A stretch of 64,000 nt of DNA from PoT sp049331405. Its GTDB lineage: Bacteria > Planctomycetota > Planctomycetia > Isosphaerales > Isosphaeraceae. Numbering within the stretch: the stretch's first letter is position 1; each line of letters starts with the position of its first letter. The position numbers and the translations under genes were made by a program. This document shows positions 15,865-24,604 of the stretch, piece after piece. The DNA is taken from assembly GCF_049331405.1 (NCBI RefSeq), contig NZ_CP186274.1, forward strand, positions 5,084,001 to 5,148,000, given 5' to 3'. The notes beneath the pieces are model-generated. The model saw only the letters and a list, made by a program, of their open reading frames with translations, searched no databases and was not told the DNA's origin.

Positions 15865-16137
15865 TCAGTTGGTCCAGTCGCCGAACGCCTTGCGGGCCTG
15901 GTACAACATGTACCGGTAGAGGATCTCGGCCCCCTCGGAGCCGGCCTCGGCGAACACGCCGTGCTGTTCCCACTCGCGATGCTCGCCCATCTCCGCCGGC
16001 CATTCCGTCCGGGACTCGACCACCACGACGCTGCCCTTCTTGGCCTCCCGCATCCGGATCGTCCGGCCCACCGGAACCTCGCCCTCGTTCGTCGTCGTCT
16101 CGCGGAAGGTCTTACTCATCAGGATCAGGCTGGCCAT
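15865..16137 (-). CDS. Small hypothetical protein, first gene of the leftward unit
   Basis: A 90-residue protein starting MASLILMSKTFRETTTNEGE. It resembles a compact beta/alpha domain and contains VVVVESRTEWPAEM. AAAGGA lies about eight bases before the ATG. It is the first gene downstream of the leftward promoter at about 16.2 kb. Function unknown. Confidence 0.7.
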   Translation of the reverse strand: MASLILMSKTFRETTTNEGEVPVGRTIRMREAKKGSVVVVESRTEWPAEMGEHREWEQHGVFAEAGSEGAEILYRYMLYQARKAFGDWTN

Positions 16138-16184
16138 CGTTCGGGTCCTTTCGGCGTTCGCGGCGTCCTCGTCTCGACAATCTA

Positions 16185-16269
16185 ATAATAGCACCGACGG
16201 TAGACAGAGTTAACAAGTTATTAGTAGGAATTTCGATTCTTTGTCTACCGCGACGCAAAGGTGTAGAAT
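16185..16269. promoter_or_regulatory. Divergent promoter pair with inverted operator boxes
   Basis: Rightward: -35 TTGTCT (16241-16246), 17-base spacer, -10 TAGAAT (16264-16269). Leftward: -35 TTAACT (16213-16208), 17-base spacer, -10 TATTAT (16190-16185). Inverted boxes CGGTAGACA (16198-16206) and TGTCTACCG (16242-16250) overlap the leftward spacer and the rightward -35. A single regulator could control both directions, as in phage immunity switches. The small DNA-binding-like protein just downstream (16333) is a candidate. Confidence 0.6.
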
Positions 16270-16332
16270 GCTTCAGTGGTGACGCACGTCGCCCGGTCGT
16301 TTAGACTGCCCTTCTGATTGGAGAGTGGAGAA

Positions 16333-16557
16333 ATGATCCTCGGGCGTGAGCGTACGAAGATGGCCAAGAAGAAGTCGGAGACTCGCAAGCACACGGCGAT
16401 GATGCGGATCGATTCCGAGACCTTGGATCGGGCCAAGATCGCCGCGAGCATGATGCGGATGTCGCTTGCCGATTACGCGTCAGACGTGCTGCGTAAGGCC
16501 GCCGATAAGGACATCGCCCGAGAGGCGAAGAAGCTGACGGGGGAGGCTGAGGCGTGA
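16333..16557 (+). CDS. Small DNA-binding-like protein (ribbon-helix-helix type)
   Basis: A 74-residue basic protein. HTAMMRIDSETLDRAKIAAS followed by MRMSLADYASDVLRKA fits a ribbon-helix-helix fold (short strand then two helices), as in CopG/MetJ and antitoxin-like regulators. It starts at ATG 16333 with GGAG upstream; MAKKK further in is an alternative. Its TGA overlaps the GTG of the next gene. It lies right after the divergent promoter, so it may be an autoregulator. Confidence 0.7.
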   Translation: MILGRERTKMAKKKSETRKHTAMMRIDSETLDRAKIAASMMRMSLADYASDVLRKAADKDIAREAKKLTGEAEA

Positions 16558-17018
16558 TCTACTTCGCTCAGCCGATCGGAGGGGGCCCGATCAAGATCGG
16601 CTTCACCGATGACCTGGACCTTCGGGTGAAACAACTCGAAGGCCACTACGGACAACCGCTCGCGTTACTGGGCACGATGCCCGGAGGTCGCGAAGAGGAG
16701 CGAGACATTCACTTGCAGTTCGCCCACCTTAGATTCGGGCGGACGGAACAATTCCGGCCCGCCTCAGATCTCCTGGCATTCATCGGTCGGCCTTTGCTGG
16801 TCGGAGCCAACCCTGATGCTGCCGAAGCGATGGCACCCAGGATGGAGTTTATCCGTGTATCCAAGGAGTTCGCCGAGAAGGTCAAGCAGGCCTCGGGCGA
16901 GCGGGGTATGACTGCGGCTGAGTTCTGCGAGAGACACCTATTAACCTGCGTTGACAAGGCGCACCGCGACTACATTCAGGCTGAGGCGAAGAAGCTGGGC
17001 AATGATGGAGACAAGTGA
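16554..17018 (+). CDS. GIY-YIG/T5orf172-type protein with C-terminal ribbon-helix-helix-like segment
   Basis: A 154-residue protein starting with GTG overlapping the previous stop. The N-terminus (MIYFAQPIGGGPIKIGFT, then LDLRVKQLEGHYGQPLALLG and EERDIHLQFAHLRFG) is the T5orf172 branch of GIY-YIG. The C-terminal 55 residues (FIRVSKEFAEKVKQASGERG, then MTAAEFCERHLL) repeat the pattern seen in the gene upstream, suggesting a DNA-binding addition. Nuclease activity is possible. This is the second such protein in the window. Confidence 0.75.
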   Translation: MIYFAQPIGGGPIKIGFTDDLDLRVKQLEGHYGQPLALLGTMPGGREEERDIHLQFAHLRFGRTEQFRPASDLLAFIGRPLLVGANPDAAEAMAPRMEFIRVSKEFAEKVKQASGERGMTAAEFCERHLLTCVDKAHRDYIQAEAKKLGNDGDK

Positions 17019-17151
17019 AATGGTGGCCAGAGCTAGACGGCTGCTTGCGCGGATCCGCGAATACCTGCGTTCAATGCCCCGGTCGCTGTCCAAGTTCGCG
17101 GAGGGCGATCAGGTCTGGGCGTACAATGGCGAGCCCCGCACCGTGGTGGGG

Positions 17152-17952
17152 ATGAGATGGGCCAGCCAGGCGATCCTCGTTCTCCTTGCCTCGCTTCATC
17201 CCGCCGTTGCCCACGCGCAAAAGGCGTTGCCTTCCGACTCCTACGGCGGCCTCGACAAGCTCGCCAAGACTTACAAGATCGAGATCATTAAGGCTGATTT
17301 GTCCTTCCCGGTTAAAACCACGCATGGCGTGATCAATGGCAAGAGCGCCGGCGAGAAGGAGTTGCAGGAGTACGTCAAACTTTTCGCTCCCGAGTTCGCG
17401 CTCTACCCCAGGGACCTCGTTCGGCGGTCGAAGCTCAAGCGGGTGGTGCTGTGCAGCGAACTCTCGTTCGCCGATCAGCGGAGAAATGCGATCCCGGACT
17501 TTGAGCATGACACGCTCTACCTCGACGTGAGCCGAGGCACCTACAACAAGACCTATATGCGGAAGGTCATTCACCACGAGTTCTTCCACATCGTCGATTA
17601 CCGCGACGATGGGAGTGTGTACAAGGATGAGCGCTGGGAATCGTTGAACCCGGCCAACTTCAAGTATGGCAGCGGCGGGCGCGCCGCCCAGGATTTGCAG
17701 CAGACCTCTGTCTTGACGGACAAGTTCCCCGGCCTCCTCAATCACTACTCCACCACTGCTGTCGAGGAAGACAAGGCCGAGCTGTTTTCCAACCTGATAA
17801 TCGACTCGGAGTACCTGGAAAACAGGATTAAGAAGGACCGCGTACTCCATGCCAAGGTGGAGCGGATGCGAGAGCTACTTGTCACTTTCTGCCCCGACAT
17901 GAACGGCAAGTTCTGGGAGAAGGCCGCCAAGTTGAAGCGGAGCGGGAAGTGA
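17152..17952 (+). CDS. Secreted putative zinc metallopeptidase (HExxH)
   Basis: From ATG 17152 the protein (266 residues) begins with a signal peptide (MRWASQAILVLLASLHPAVA, then HAQ). The active-site motif HEFFH lies in VIHHEFFHIVDYRDD, with a downstream Glu-rich segment (TTAVEEDKAELFSNLI) that may supply the third zinc ligand. It resembles small planctomycete peptidases of unknown substrate. A longer start near 17004 would add a basic, non-signal extension (SKFAEGDQVWAYNGEPR) that looks like a separate short phage-type segment. GGTGGGG upstream of 17152 and the signal peptide favour the shorter form. Confidence 0.7.
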   Translation: MRWASQAILVLLASLHPAVAHAQKALPSDSYGGLDKLAKTYKIEIIKADLSFPVKTTHGVINGKSAGEKELQEYVKLFAPEFALYPRDLVRRSKLKRVVLCSELSFADQRRNAIPDFEHDTLYLDVSRGTYNKTYMRKVIHHEFFHIVDYRDDGSVYKDERWESLNPANFKYGSGGRAAQDLQQTSVLTDKFPGLLNHYSTTAVEEDKAELFSNLIIDSEYLENRIKKDRVLHAKVERMRELLVTFCPDMNGKFWEKAAKLKRSGK

Positions 17953-18344
17953 CCGCTCCTGAATGTACTTCATGGGTTGCAGGAATCTGTCATGGTTTGG
18001 ACTTGGCGGTAACTCGGTCTGAGGTCGAGGCCCTGGTCCTCGCCGACCTGGTGGACCACGGCCCCAGCGTCTTCTCCGCGATCCAGGCGAGGCTACGCCA
18101 CGCCATCGCCGAGCAACTCATCCGGGATGCCCTCGCTGTCCTGGTCGATCGCGGACGGGCCACCTGCGAGGTGAAGCAGTTCTCGGGCTCCCGCGTCGTC
18201 GGCGGCGTCGAGCGCCGCTACCACTTCATGGCGAGGGAGTATGCCGCGGCTAAGGAGGCTCGCCAAAATAGCCTATCCGGTCCTCTCCGCTGGGTTAGCC
18301 TGATAGGAAAGTTTCATGAATCGATAGTGGACGGGTGCCAATGA
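17949..18344 (+). CDS. Hypothetical winged-helix-like protein
   Basis: A 131-residue protein starting GTG with GTGA overlap to the peptidase stop. Residues 25-75 (VEALVLADLVDHGPSVFSA, then EQLIRDALAVLVDRGRA) look like a small winged helix. The C-terminal part is less regular. Not recognised. Confidence 0.55.
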   Translation: MTAPECTSWVAGICHGLDLAVTRSEVEALVLADLVDHGPSVFSAIQARLRHAIAEQLIRDALAVLVDRGRATCEVKQFSGSRVVGGVERRYHFMAREYAAAKEARQNSLSGPLRWVSLIGKFHESIVDGCQ

Positions 18345-18459
18345 CGAGTCCATTAACCGATAATTAATAGGCCGGCCCGGCGGGAGACAACTCACAGTCG
18401 ACAATCGGGAAATATCCGATCGAATATTCGCATAATCATGTAACTGAAAACAGGAAGTC

Positions 18460-18876
18460 TTGAAGCTGCATTCGCTCTATACGCCTGATATTCAAGCTGA
18501 GTGCCTTGCTTTCGCCGAGGCCGCGAAACCCACGGATAATAACAGGGAGCGATGGTTACGCAAGAGCGCGCGGTCACTCGTCGCCTTCCTCAACGAGATT
18601 GAACCTCTGCCGGGTTCGGAAAAATGGGTTCGCCTCAGCCACTATCAAACTCTCTCGTTTTATGCCCTTAACGTAGAGGGGCTCCAGCGTCAATCCCCGC
18701 AAGTGATCGTCAATTTCCGAGCAAGGATTTGCGAAATTCGCTATCTTTTGCCTCACGAGCATCGTCCCTGGGTATGGGCACAGCCCGATATATTGTTAGA
18801 CATCTCTGAGGCCGCAAGACTTGTGCTGGACGGCTTCACTCGCTGCGAATCCCGACCGGAGTTCCTTCTTACCTAG
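18460..18876 (+). CDS. Hypothetical protein
   Basis: A 138-residue protein from a TTG start after CAGGAAG. It is mostly alpha-helical (ERWLRKSARSLVAFLNEIE) with a Tyr/Arg-rich second half. No motif recognised. An insertion sequence follows about 80 bases downstream. Confidence 0.55.
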   Translation: MKLHSLYTPDIQAECLAFAEAAKPTDNNRERWLRKSARSLVAFLNEIEPLPGSEKWVRLSHYQTLSFYALNVEGLQRQSPQVIVNFRARICEIRYLLPHEHRPWVWAQPDILLDISEAARLVLDGFTRCESRPEFLLT

Positions 18877-18953
18877 TTCGACTAAGAAAATTTGTTGTCT
18901 TCACCTATTCACCGCCGGTTCCCGAAGCCCTCCCAGCAGGGAGAACCGGATAG

Positions 18954-20345
18954 TACTACAGTTGTATTTGAAAGCCTGGCCCCGTAGGATGTTGCGCACG
19001 GAGGCCGAGCTATGCAAGCACAACCTGCGGCCGTGGACATCCGCGGCTGGGCCCGCGAGATGGACTCCATCGGCGGGCGCCTGGCCCGCTTCTTCCCCCG
19101 TTCCGAGCCCCGTCGCCGCGCCATCGCGTATCTCCGGGGGCTCCTCTCCGACGCCCGGCGCAAGAACGGCTGGCAGCTCGCCGAGGAGGCCGGCGACGAG
19201 TCCCCCTATGGCGTCCAGCACCTCCTCGGCCGCGCCGACTGGGACGCCGACCGCGTCCGCGACGACCTGGTCGCCTACGCCCGGGAACATCTGGCCGACC
19301 CCCGGGGCGTGCTGATCGTCGACGAGACCGGCTTCCTCAAGAAGGGCACGAAATCCGCGGGCGTGCAGCGGCAGTATTCCGGCACCGCCGGCCGGATCGA
19401 GAACTGCCAGATCGGGGTCTTCCTGGCCTTCGCCGGCCGCCGAGGGCAGGCGCTCATCGACCGCGAGTTGTACCTGCCGAAGGAGTGGGCCGACGACCCC
19501 GACCGCCGCGAGGCGGCCCACATCCCGCCCGAGGAGGGATTCGCCACCGAGCCGCGGCTGGCCGAGCGGATGCTCGAGCGGGCGCGGCGGGCCGGGGTGG
19601 TGGCGGCCTGGGTGACCGGCGACGCGGTCTACGGCGGCGACGTACGCCTCCGTCGGGCGTTGGAGGCGGCCGGCCAGCCGTACGTGCTGGCGGTCAGGAG
19701 CGACCTGAGGCTCTACGACGGCCGGACTCGAGATCGGGTCGACGCGATCGCCGACCGGCTGCCGGCCCGCGCGTGGCGCCGGGCGAGCGCCGGGGTCGGG
19801 TCGAAGGGGCCGCGGTGGTACGACTGGGCGGCCGAGCCGTTCGGCGAGGTCGACGGCCGGGGTTGGCAGCTCCGGCTGCTGGTCCGCAGGGGCCGCGACC
19901 GGCCGGAGGAGCGGGCCTACTACCTGTGCCGCGGGCCGGCGGGCACGCCGAGGGCGGAGCTGGCCCGGGTCGCGGGCTCGAGGTGGGCGGTGGAGGAGTG
20001 CTTCGAGCGGGCCAAGGGGATTGCGGGCTGGCCGACTACGAGGTGCGGTCGTGGCCCGGCTGGCATCGGCATGTGACGCTGTCGATGTTCGCGCTGGCGA
20101 TGCTGGCGGTGATCCGGTCGCGGTCGTCGGCCCGGCCGTCGCCGCGCGAAGAGGGCCCGCGGCTGATCCCGCTGACGGTGCCCGAGGTCAGGATCCTCCT
20201 GCTCCGGGTGGTGTGGGGCCGGCTGGAACCGGCCGAGCGTGCGCTGGCGTGGTCGGACTGGCGGAGGGCACACCAGCAGCACGCCAAGGAGTGTCACTAC
20301 AGGAAACGCGGGGCGCGACCTCCTTGATTAAATACAACTGTAGTA
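18954..20345 (+). mobile_element. IS701-family insertion sequence, copy 1
   Basis: A 1392-base element with inverted ends TACTACAGTTGTA and TACAACTGTAGTA. Flanks are ATAG and CTAG, close to the YTAR target typical of IS701 but not an exact duplication. The ISNCY-like element sits directly against its right end. It is near-identical to copy 2 at 56.15 kb. Confidence 0.85.
19012..20327 (+). pseudogene. IS701-family transposase, frameshifted near 20.02 kb
   Basis: MQAQPAAVDIRGWAREMDSI opens the protein. GVLIVDETGFLKKGTKS (first Asp), AAWVTGDAVYGGD (second Asp) and the late SRWAVEECFERAKG (Glu) are the DDE core. After ERAKG the frame shifts: a run of four G where copy 2 has five. The rest continues in another frame as SWPGWHRHVTLSMFALAM and RLIPLTVPEVRILLLR, ending YRKRGARPP. 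With one more G it would be a full transposase of about 440 residues. Confidence 0.85.
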
Positions 20346-21927
20346 CTAGTTTGCGGTGCGAAATAGGCTGGATTATGCTGGTTTTCGGCCGAATCTCCGC
20401 GCCTCGACCCCTCACCCGGAGGGCCCGGCGATGCTCCGCGACCGATATGAGCCCGTCGACCTGTTCCGGCTGATCCCCCAACTCGGGCTGGTCATGGAGC
20501 CCTGGCTCGCCGCTCTCGATCAACTCCTCGACGATGACCAAGTCATTGCCGCGGTGCGGGCCGACTTCGTGCGGAGGTACAGGCTCACCGCCTCGCACGG
20601 ACGACCCTCGACGCCGGTCGAGGTCCTGCTCCGCATGCTCGTCGTCATGCGGATCTACGGATGGAGCTATGAACAGGCCGAGTACCACGTCAAGGACAGC
20701 CTCGTCCTCCGCCAATTCTGCCGCGTCTACCTCGAGCGCGTCCCCGACGACACCACCCTGATCCGATGGGCCAACACGCTCGGGCCCGAGGCGATCCGGA
20801 AGCTCAACGACCGGGTCGTCGAGCTGGCCCGGCGGAAGAAGATCGCCCGCGGCCGCAAGCTCCGCGTCGACACCACGGCGGTCGAGACGGACATCCACTT
20901 CCCCACCGACAGCGGCCTGATCGGCGACGGCATCCGCGTCGCCTCTCGGCTCTTCCGCCGGGCGAAGGCGGTGCTGGGCGAGGCCGCCGAGGGGCTCGGC
21001 GACGCCTTCCGGGGCCGGGTCCGCACCGTGCGGAGGATCTCCCGGGAGCTGCACCGGATCGCCCGCCGCAAGGGCGACGAGGCCCGGTCGGCGATGAGGG
21101 CCGGATACGAAAAACTGGTGGCCACCGCCCGCGAGGCCATATCCCAGGCGGGGCGAGTGCGCGAGGCCCTGAAGGATCATACCGAGCCCAAGGCCGCTCG
21201 CATTGGCGCGAGACTCGGCGAGCTCGTGCCGCGGCTGATGCGTTGCGTCGACCAGGCGGTGCGGCGCGTGCTCCGGGGCGAGTCGGTCCCATCCGCCGAG
21301 AAGCTGGTGTCGATCTTCGAGCCGCATAGCCAGGTGATCCCCCGGCACAAGGCGGGCAAGCCGGTGGAGTTCGGCCGCAAGATCCGTCTCGACGAGGTCG
21401 AGGGCGGGATCGTCAGCGGCTACGCGATCCTCGACCGGGGCGGAGGCCAGGACCAGCCCTACCTGGCCGACGCCCTCGATCAGCATCAACGCATGTTCGC
21501 CCGGGCACCCGACCTGCTCGCGGCGGATCGCGGGATGTCCTCGGCGGGGAACCAGCGGCTGGCCCGGGACCGGGGCGTGAAGCATGTCGCCCTGCCGCAC
21601 GTGGGCAAGTCCCCGCCCGGTCGCCGGGCGCTCGAGAAGGAGCGTTGGTTTCGCCGAGGGTATCGGTTCCGTGCGGGGATCGAGGGGCGGATCCACGCGC
21701 TGAAGCGGGATTTCGGGCTGAGGCGCTGCCGATATCGGGGCGAGGACGGGATGGGTCGATGGGTCGGATGGGGGATCGTGGCGCACAACCTGTCGAAGGT
21801 CGCGGAATCCGGATGAGATGGGAGGACGGGGCAAGATTCAGGCCGACGACATCCTCATAACGATCCGGGCTCCCTGAGTCATCGCCCCATCAGGTCATCG
21901 TATGAACGATTTCGCACCACAAACTAG
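20346..21927 (+). mobile_element. ISNCY-like insertion sequence with CTAG target duplication
   Basis: Element 20350-21923 with inverted ends TTTGCGGTGCGAAAT and ATTTCGCACCACAAA, flanked by CTAG on both sides (20346-20349 and 21924-21927). It inserted into the CTAG next to IS701 copy 1. Contains one intact transposase. Confidence 0.8.
20431..21816 (+). CDS. ISNCY/IS1182-like transposase
   Basis: A 461-residue intact transposase. RPSTPVEVLLRMLVVMRIYG, then KLRVDTTAVETDIHFPTDS (first catalytic Asp), GLIGDG and the late LLAADRGMSSAGN (second Asp) match the family that databases call ISNCY or IS1182-like. ATG 20431 has CGGAGG upstream. It looks functional. Confidence 0.85.
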   Translation: MLRDRYEPVDLFRLIPQLGLVMEPWLAALDQLLDDDQVIAAVRADFVRRYRLTASHGRPSTPVEVLLRMLVVMRIYGWSYEQAEYHVKDSLVLRQFCRVYLERVPDDTTLIRWANTLGPEAIRKLNDRVVELARRKKIARGRKLRVDTTAVETDIHFPTDSGLIGDGIRVASRLFRRAKAVLGEAAEGLGDAFRGRVRTVRRISRELHRIARRKGDEARSAMRAGYEKLVATAREAISQAGRVREALKDHTEPKAARIGARLGELVPRLMRCVDQAVRRVLRGESVPSAEKLVSIFEPHSQVIPRHKAGKPVEFGRKIRLDEVEGGIVSGYAILDRGGGQDQPYLADALDQHQRMFARAPDLLAADRGMSSAGNQRLARDRGVKHVALPHVGKSPPGRRALEKERWFRRGYRFRAGIEGRIHALKRDFGLRRCRYRGEDGMGRWVGWGIVAHNLSKVAESG

Positions 21928-22049
21928 AACTAGAGTACCCCTCGCTAACCAACTTGCCTTGACGGATCTGATGAAAGTCGCCATCACTTAAACGTGGCAT
22001 GGGCCGAGGGGTTCGGCGATGCTCATGGTGCGCTGGCGGGAGGTCGGTC

Positions 22050-22773
22050 ATGAGATGCCGTCGATGGGTCGTGGTGGGGCTCGGCCTGTTCGTACTGGGC
22101 TCGGGAGATGCCACCCCCGCCCGCGCAAGTTCGTTGTTGACGTATGTCTTTCAGGGGACGTTGGCATCGATAGGCGATCCGACGCACGAGTTCGGCGCCG
22201 GTACTCAAGTCGGGACTCCGTTCACATTACAGTTCTCGGTCGCCACGGACGCGCCGAACATGTACGGCGAGGGGGCCCCGTATGGCGGTCTGTACAAGAT
22301 TGCGCCGCAGGACCTGAGCCTGACGCTTAACGGCCAGCCCTTCGCGCCGGCCTCCTTACAGCCCTCCGCCTCGGGCGGCAGTGTCGGTGTTGTCCGCGAT
22401 ACGGGCAGCTTCGGGGGCACGGCGTCCTTCGAGGGGGCCGGGCCCGGGCCTCAGCTGGCTCGGTGTGACTTTCTACCTCCGCGCGAACTCCGGGCCATTT
22501 CCGAGTGACGCGTTGCCGACGTCGCTCAACGTGTCCGACTATACGAATACGCTCCATCCTAATGTGTTCACAAACACTTCCCAGCCTTATTTGCTCCTGA
22601 GCGGCTACTCAGCGGCAACCAAGTCCTATTCGGATACTGTTGGTATTATCACGTCGGCGACCGTCTCGGTTCAGCCCGTTCCCGAGCCGGGGACGTTCCT
22701 GGTCGTGGCGCTTGGTGCGGTGGGATTTCTTGGCAGGAGTCGGTTGCGGCGAATGCACGACTGCCGGGGTTGA
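22050..22773 (+). pseudogene. PEP-CTERM sorting domain protein, one frameshift
   Basis: MRCRRWVVVGLGLFVLGSGD, then TPARASS, is a signal peptide. The body is beta-rich (LTYVFQGTLASIG, TLQFSVATDAPNMYGEGAP). At a run of five G near 22.43 kb the frame changes. Dropping one G would join FEGPGPGLSWLGVTFYLRAN, and the protein would continue to VPEPGTFLVVALGAVGFLG and the Arg tail RSRLRR, the PEP-CTERM anchor cleaved by exosortase. Extracellular or polysaccharide-related function is likely for the family. The frameshift may be a sequencing error. Confidence 0.8.
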
Positions 22774-22798
22774 GCGGGAAGGCGATTCGGATCCGGGC

Positions 22799-22816
22799 GG
22801 GCGGCGCAAGCCGCCC
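22799..22816 (+). terminator. Hairpin after the PEP-CTERM gene, weak terminator
   Basis: GGGCGGC-GCAA-GCCGCCC forms a seven-pair stem with a GNRA loop. It is followed by TTGGC and A-run rather than T-run, so termination is uncertain. Confidence 0.4.
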
Positions 22817-23080
22817 TTGGCAAAAAAGCCGCCGGTCCTGCTGTCCTACCGGCCCCGGCCCGCCTCGACCCGGACGAGCGACCTGCCCGTCGGCCCCGTC
22901 ACCGTGACCACGATCGCCAGGACCTGGGCCGACGGCGACGAGCGGCGGTGCCGGCTCTGCCCGGCCGGGACGTGCTCGGCCTACAAGAAGGTCTGCACGG
23001 TCCTGGTAGGTCACAGTGTCCCGGCAGAGATGGCGTGGACCTACGACGCGTCGCGGCTGGCGTGGGCCGGGGCCGGGTGA
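22817..23080 (+). CDS. Small Cys-containing hypothetical protein
   Basis: From TTG 22817 the frame encodes 87 residues (AKKPPVLLSYRPRP..., then RRCRLCPAGTCSAYKKVCT), with several Cys that could bind metal. Codon usage is GC-rich. There is no clear Shine-Dalgarno. It may be a fragment. Confidence 0.4.
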   Translation: MAKKPPVLLSYRPRPASTRTSDLPVGPVTVTTIARTWADGDERRCRLCPAGTCSAYKKVCTVLVGHSVPAEMAWTYDASRLAWAGAG

Positions 23081-23092
23081 GAAGATATCATC

Positions 23093-23150
23093 GATCCGGC
23101 TCCGCTCGGGGCGTCGGGCAGCGTGGTAACCGCCATCGTCTCGGTCGGGC
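23093..23150 (-). mobile_element. Remnant of the DDE element A/B/C end
   Basis: About 58 bases closely match the region upstream of the transposase start in element A (37.50-37.56 kb), including GTGGTAACCGCCATCGTC. No transposase is present. It is a relic of an earlier copy or a solo end. Confidence 0.6.
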
Positions 23151-23336
23151 CGGCCATCGCCCTGCGACCCCGCATTCACGTCGCCGGCGGCCGATGTCGC
23201 TTTTTCGCATCAGCATTCCACTCATATTGCGTCCGCCGTCGCGGATCCCCATCATACGCCCACCCCCCCCCGGGCCGAGTCGGGCTTCGAAGTGGACGAG
23301 CCGGCCGCCGGGACGATCCCTTCGAGTCTCACAGCA

Positions 23337-23942
23337 ATGGCATCGGCATTCCGTAAACTCGCCGCGATGGTGCTGGCTGGCGTCTTCCTCGCGGCCTGCG
23401 GCAACCCCGCATGTGCGGCACTCATCGCGTACCACGAGTCGGTGACGGGCTCGGGCGTCCTCAACGGGACGTCCTTCAGCAACTCGCTCATCACGCTCAC
23501 GGGCACGGGCGACACCGACAACGTGTTCACGGTGAATTCCAGGCTCGCGAACCTCGTCTCGATGAGCGTCGACGTCGCGGGGGTCGGCTCGGCCACGCTG
23601 ACCGGGGACTATTATTTCTTCGGCCAGGTCCACTTCGGCGGGTTTAGCCGCGGCATACCCGCCTCCGCCGGTTCGACCAGTGTGATTCAGATCGCAAACT
23701 CGGCGTTCACCGCGTACGATCTGAAGAGCGACCTCGGTCCCCTCCCGGGCCTCCGCGCGTTCGCCCAGAATACTCAGTTCGCGACGGGCGACGGGGGCTT
23801 CCTCCAGATGACATCCGCGAACAACGACGCGAGATTCCTGGCCCAGGTCACCGCGGTGCCCGAGCCTTCCTCGGTCGCCATCGCCTGCGTCGCCGGCGTG
23901 GGCTTGCTGCTGGCTCGCAAGAGGTTGGGCCGAGCCGCCTGA
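23337..23942 (+). CDS. PEP-CTERM sorting domain protein
   Basis: A 201-residue protein. MASAFRKLAAMVLAGVFLAA is a signal peptide. The middle is a Ser/Thr/Gly-rich beta domain (LITLTGTGDTDNVFTVNS). The C-terminus VPEPSSVAIACVAGVGLLLA followed by RKRLGRAA is a complete PEP-CTERM anchor. It would be exported and processed by an exosortase. A terminator follows. It is the second PEP-CTERM gene within 1.5 kb. Confidence 0.85.
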   Translation: MASAFRKLAAMVLAGVFLAACGNPACAALIAYHESVTGSGVLNGTSFSNSLITLTGTGDTDNVFTVNSRLANLVSMSVDVAGVGSATLTGDYYFFGQVHFGGFSRGIPASAGSTSVIQIANSAFTAYDLKSDLGPLPGLRAFAQNTQFATGDGGFLQMTSANNDARFLAQVTAVPEPSSVAIACVAGVGLLLARKRLGRAA

Positions 23943-23973
23943 GCCGCTCCCGTCATGCCGCGAAATGCTTCGG

Positions 23974-24001
23974 CCCCCGCGTTCGATCGCGGGGGCTTTT
24001 C
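23974..24001 (+). terminator. Rho-independent terminator after the second PEP-CTERM gene
   Basis: GCCCCCGCG-TTCGAT-CGCGGGGGC stem followed by TTTT. It lies 32 bases after the stop codon. Confidence 0.8.
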
Positions 24002-24113
24002 CATGCGCACCGATTTAGCTGCTTTGACCAGCAGCCCTTCCAAACTTGCCCAACTGTCACGCATCGGCTAACCTTACGTAACTCAAGAAGCCACGGCGTG
24101 TTCGGGGTGCGAG

Positions 24114-24404
24114 ATGAAGCGATTCCCGTTCCTGGCGGTCGCCCTGGTCGTCTTCTCCGCGGCCCCCGCCCCGCCCGGCTCCTACCCGGCCCGTGTCGTC
24201 GGTATCTCCGACGGCGACACCCTGACCGTGCTGGCCGCCGGCAACCGCCAGGTCAAGATCCGGCTCCACGGCATCGACTGCCCCGAGACAGGCCAGGACT
24301 TCGGCGCCAGGGCCAAGCAGGCTGCGTCGGAGTTGGCGTTCGGCCAGGTCGTCACGATCCTGCCCGGGGACACGGATCGCGGATCCAAGTCGACAACACC
24401 TTAA
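24114..24404 (+). CDS. Thermonuclease family protein, 3' truncated
   Basis: A 96-codon frame. MKRFPFLAVALVVFSAAPA is a signal peptide. VVGISDGDTLTVLAAGNRQV and IRLHGIDCPETGQ, then GARAKQAASELAFGQ, are the first half of a staphylococcal-nuclease fold (Asp and Arg of the active site). It ends DTDRGSKSTTP where homologues continue with YGR and the rest of the barrel. Truncation coincides with the upstream edge of the restriction-modification gene, so a junction is likely here. Confidence 0.75.
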   Translation: MKRFPFLAVALVVFSAAPAPPGSYPARVVGISDGDTLTVLAAGNRQVKIRLHGIDCPETGQDFGARAKQAASELAFGQVVTILPGDTDRGSKSTTP

Positions 24405-24604
24405 GAGCAGCTAATCGAGGTGCTCGCGATAGTAGAGAGGACTCAGGAGCGTCGCTGGTCACTCTTTGACGAAATCCCGTTGCGGCAACCGGCCTGGAAG
24501 TGCCGTATGTGCGGGCAGCGAGGCAATTGCGGGCAGGCGAACGGCTAGTAGATTGCCGCCAATGCCGCTTTCGACGAACCTATGACGTGATGCAAGCTGG
24601 CCTC

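Noticed and set aside
20188..21834. Long minus-strand frame over the ISNCY-like transposase
   Set aside because: Shadow of the intact plus-strand transposase.
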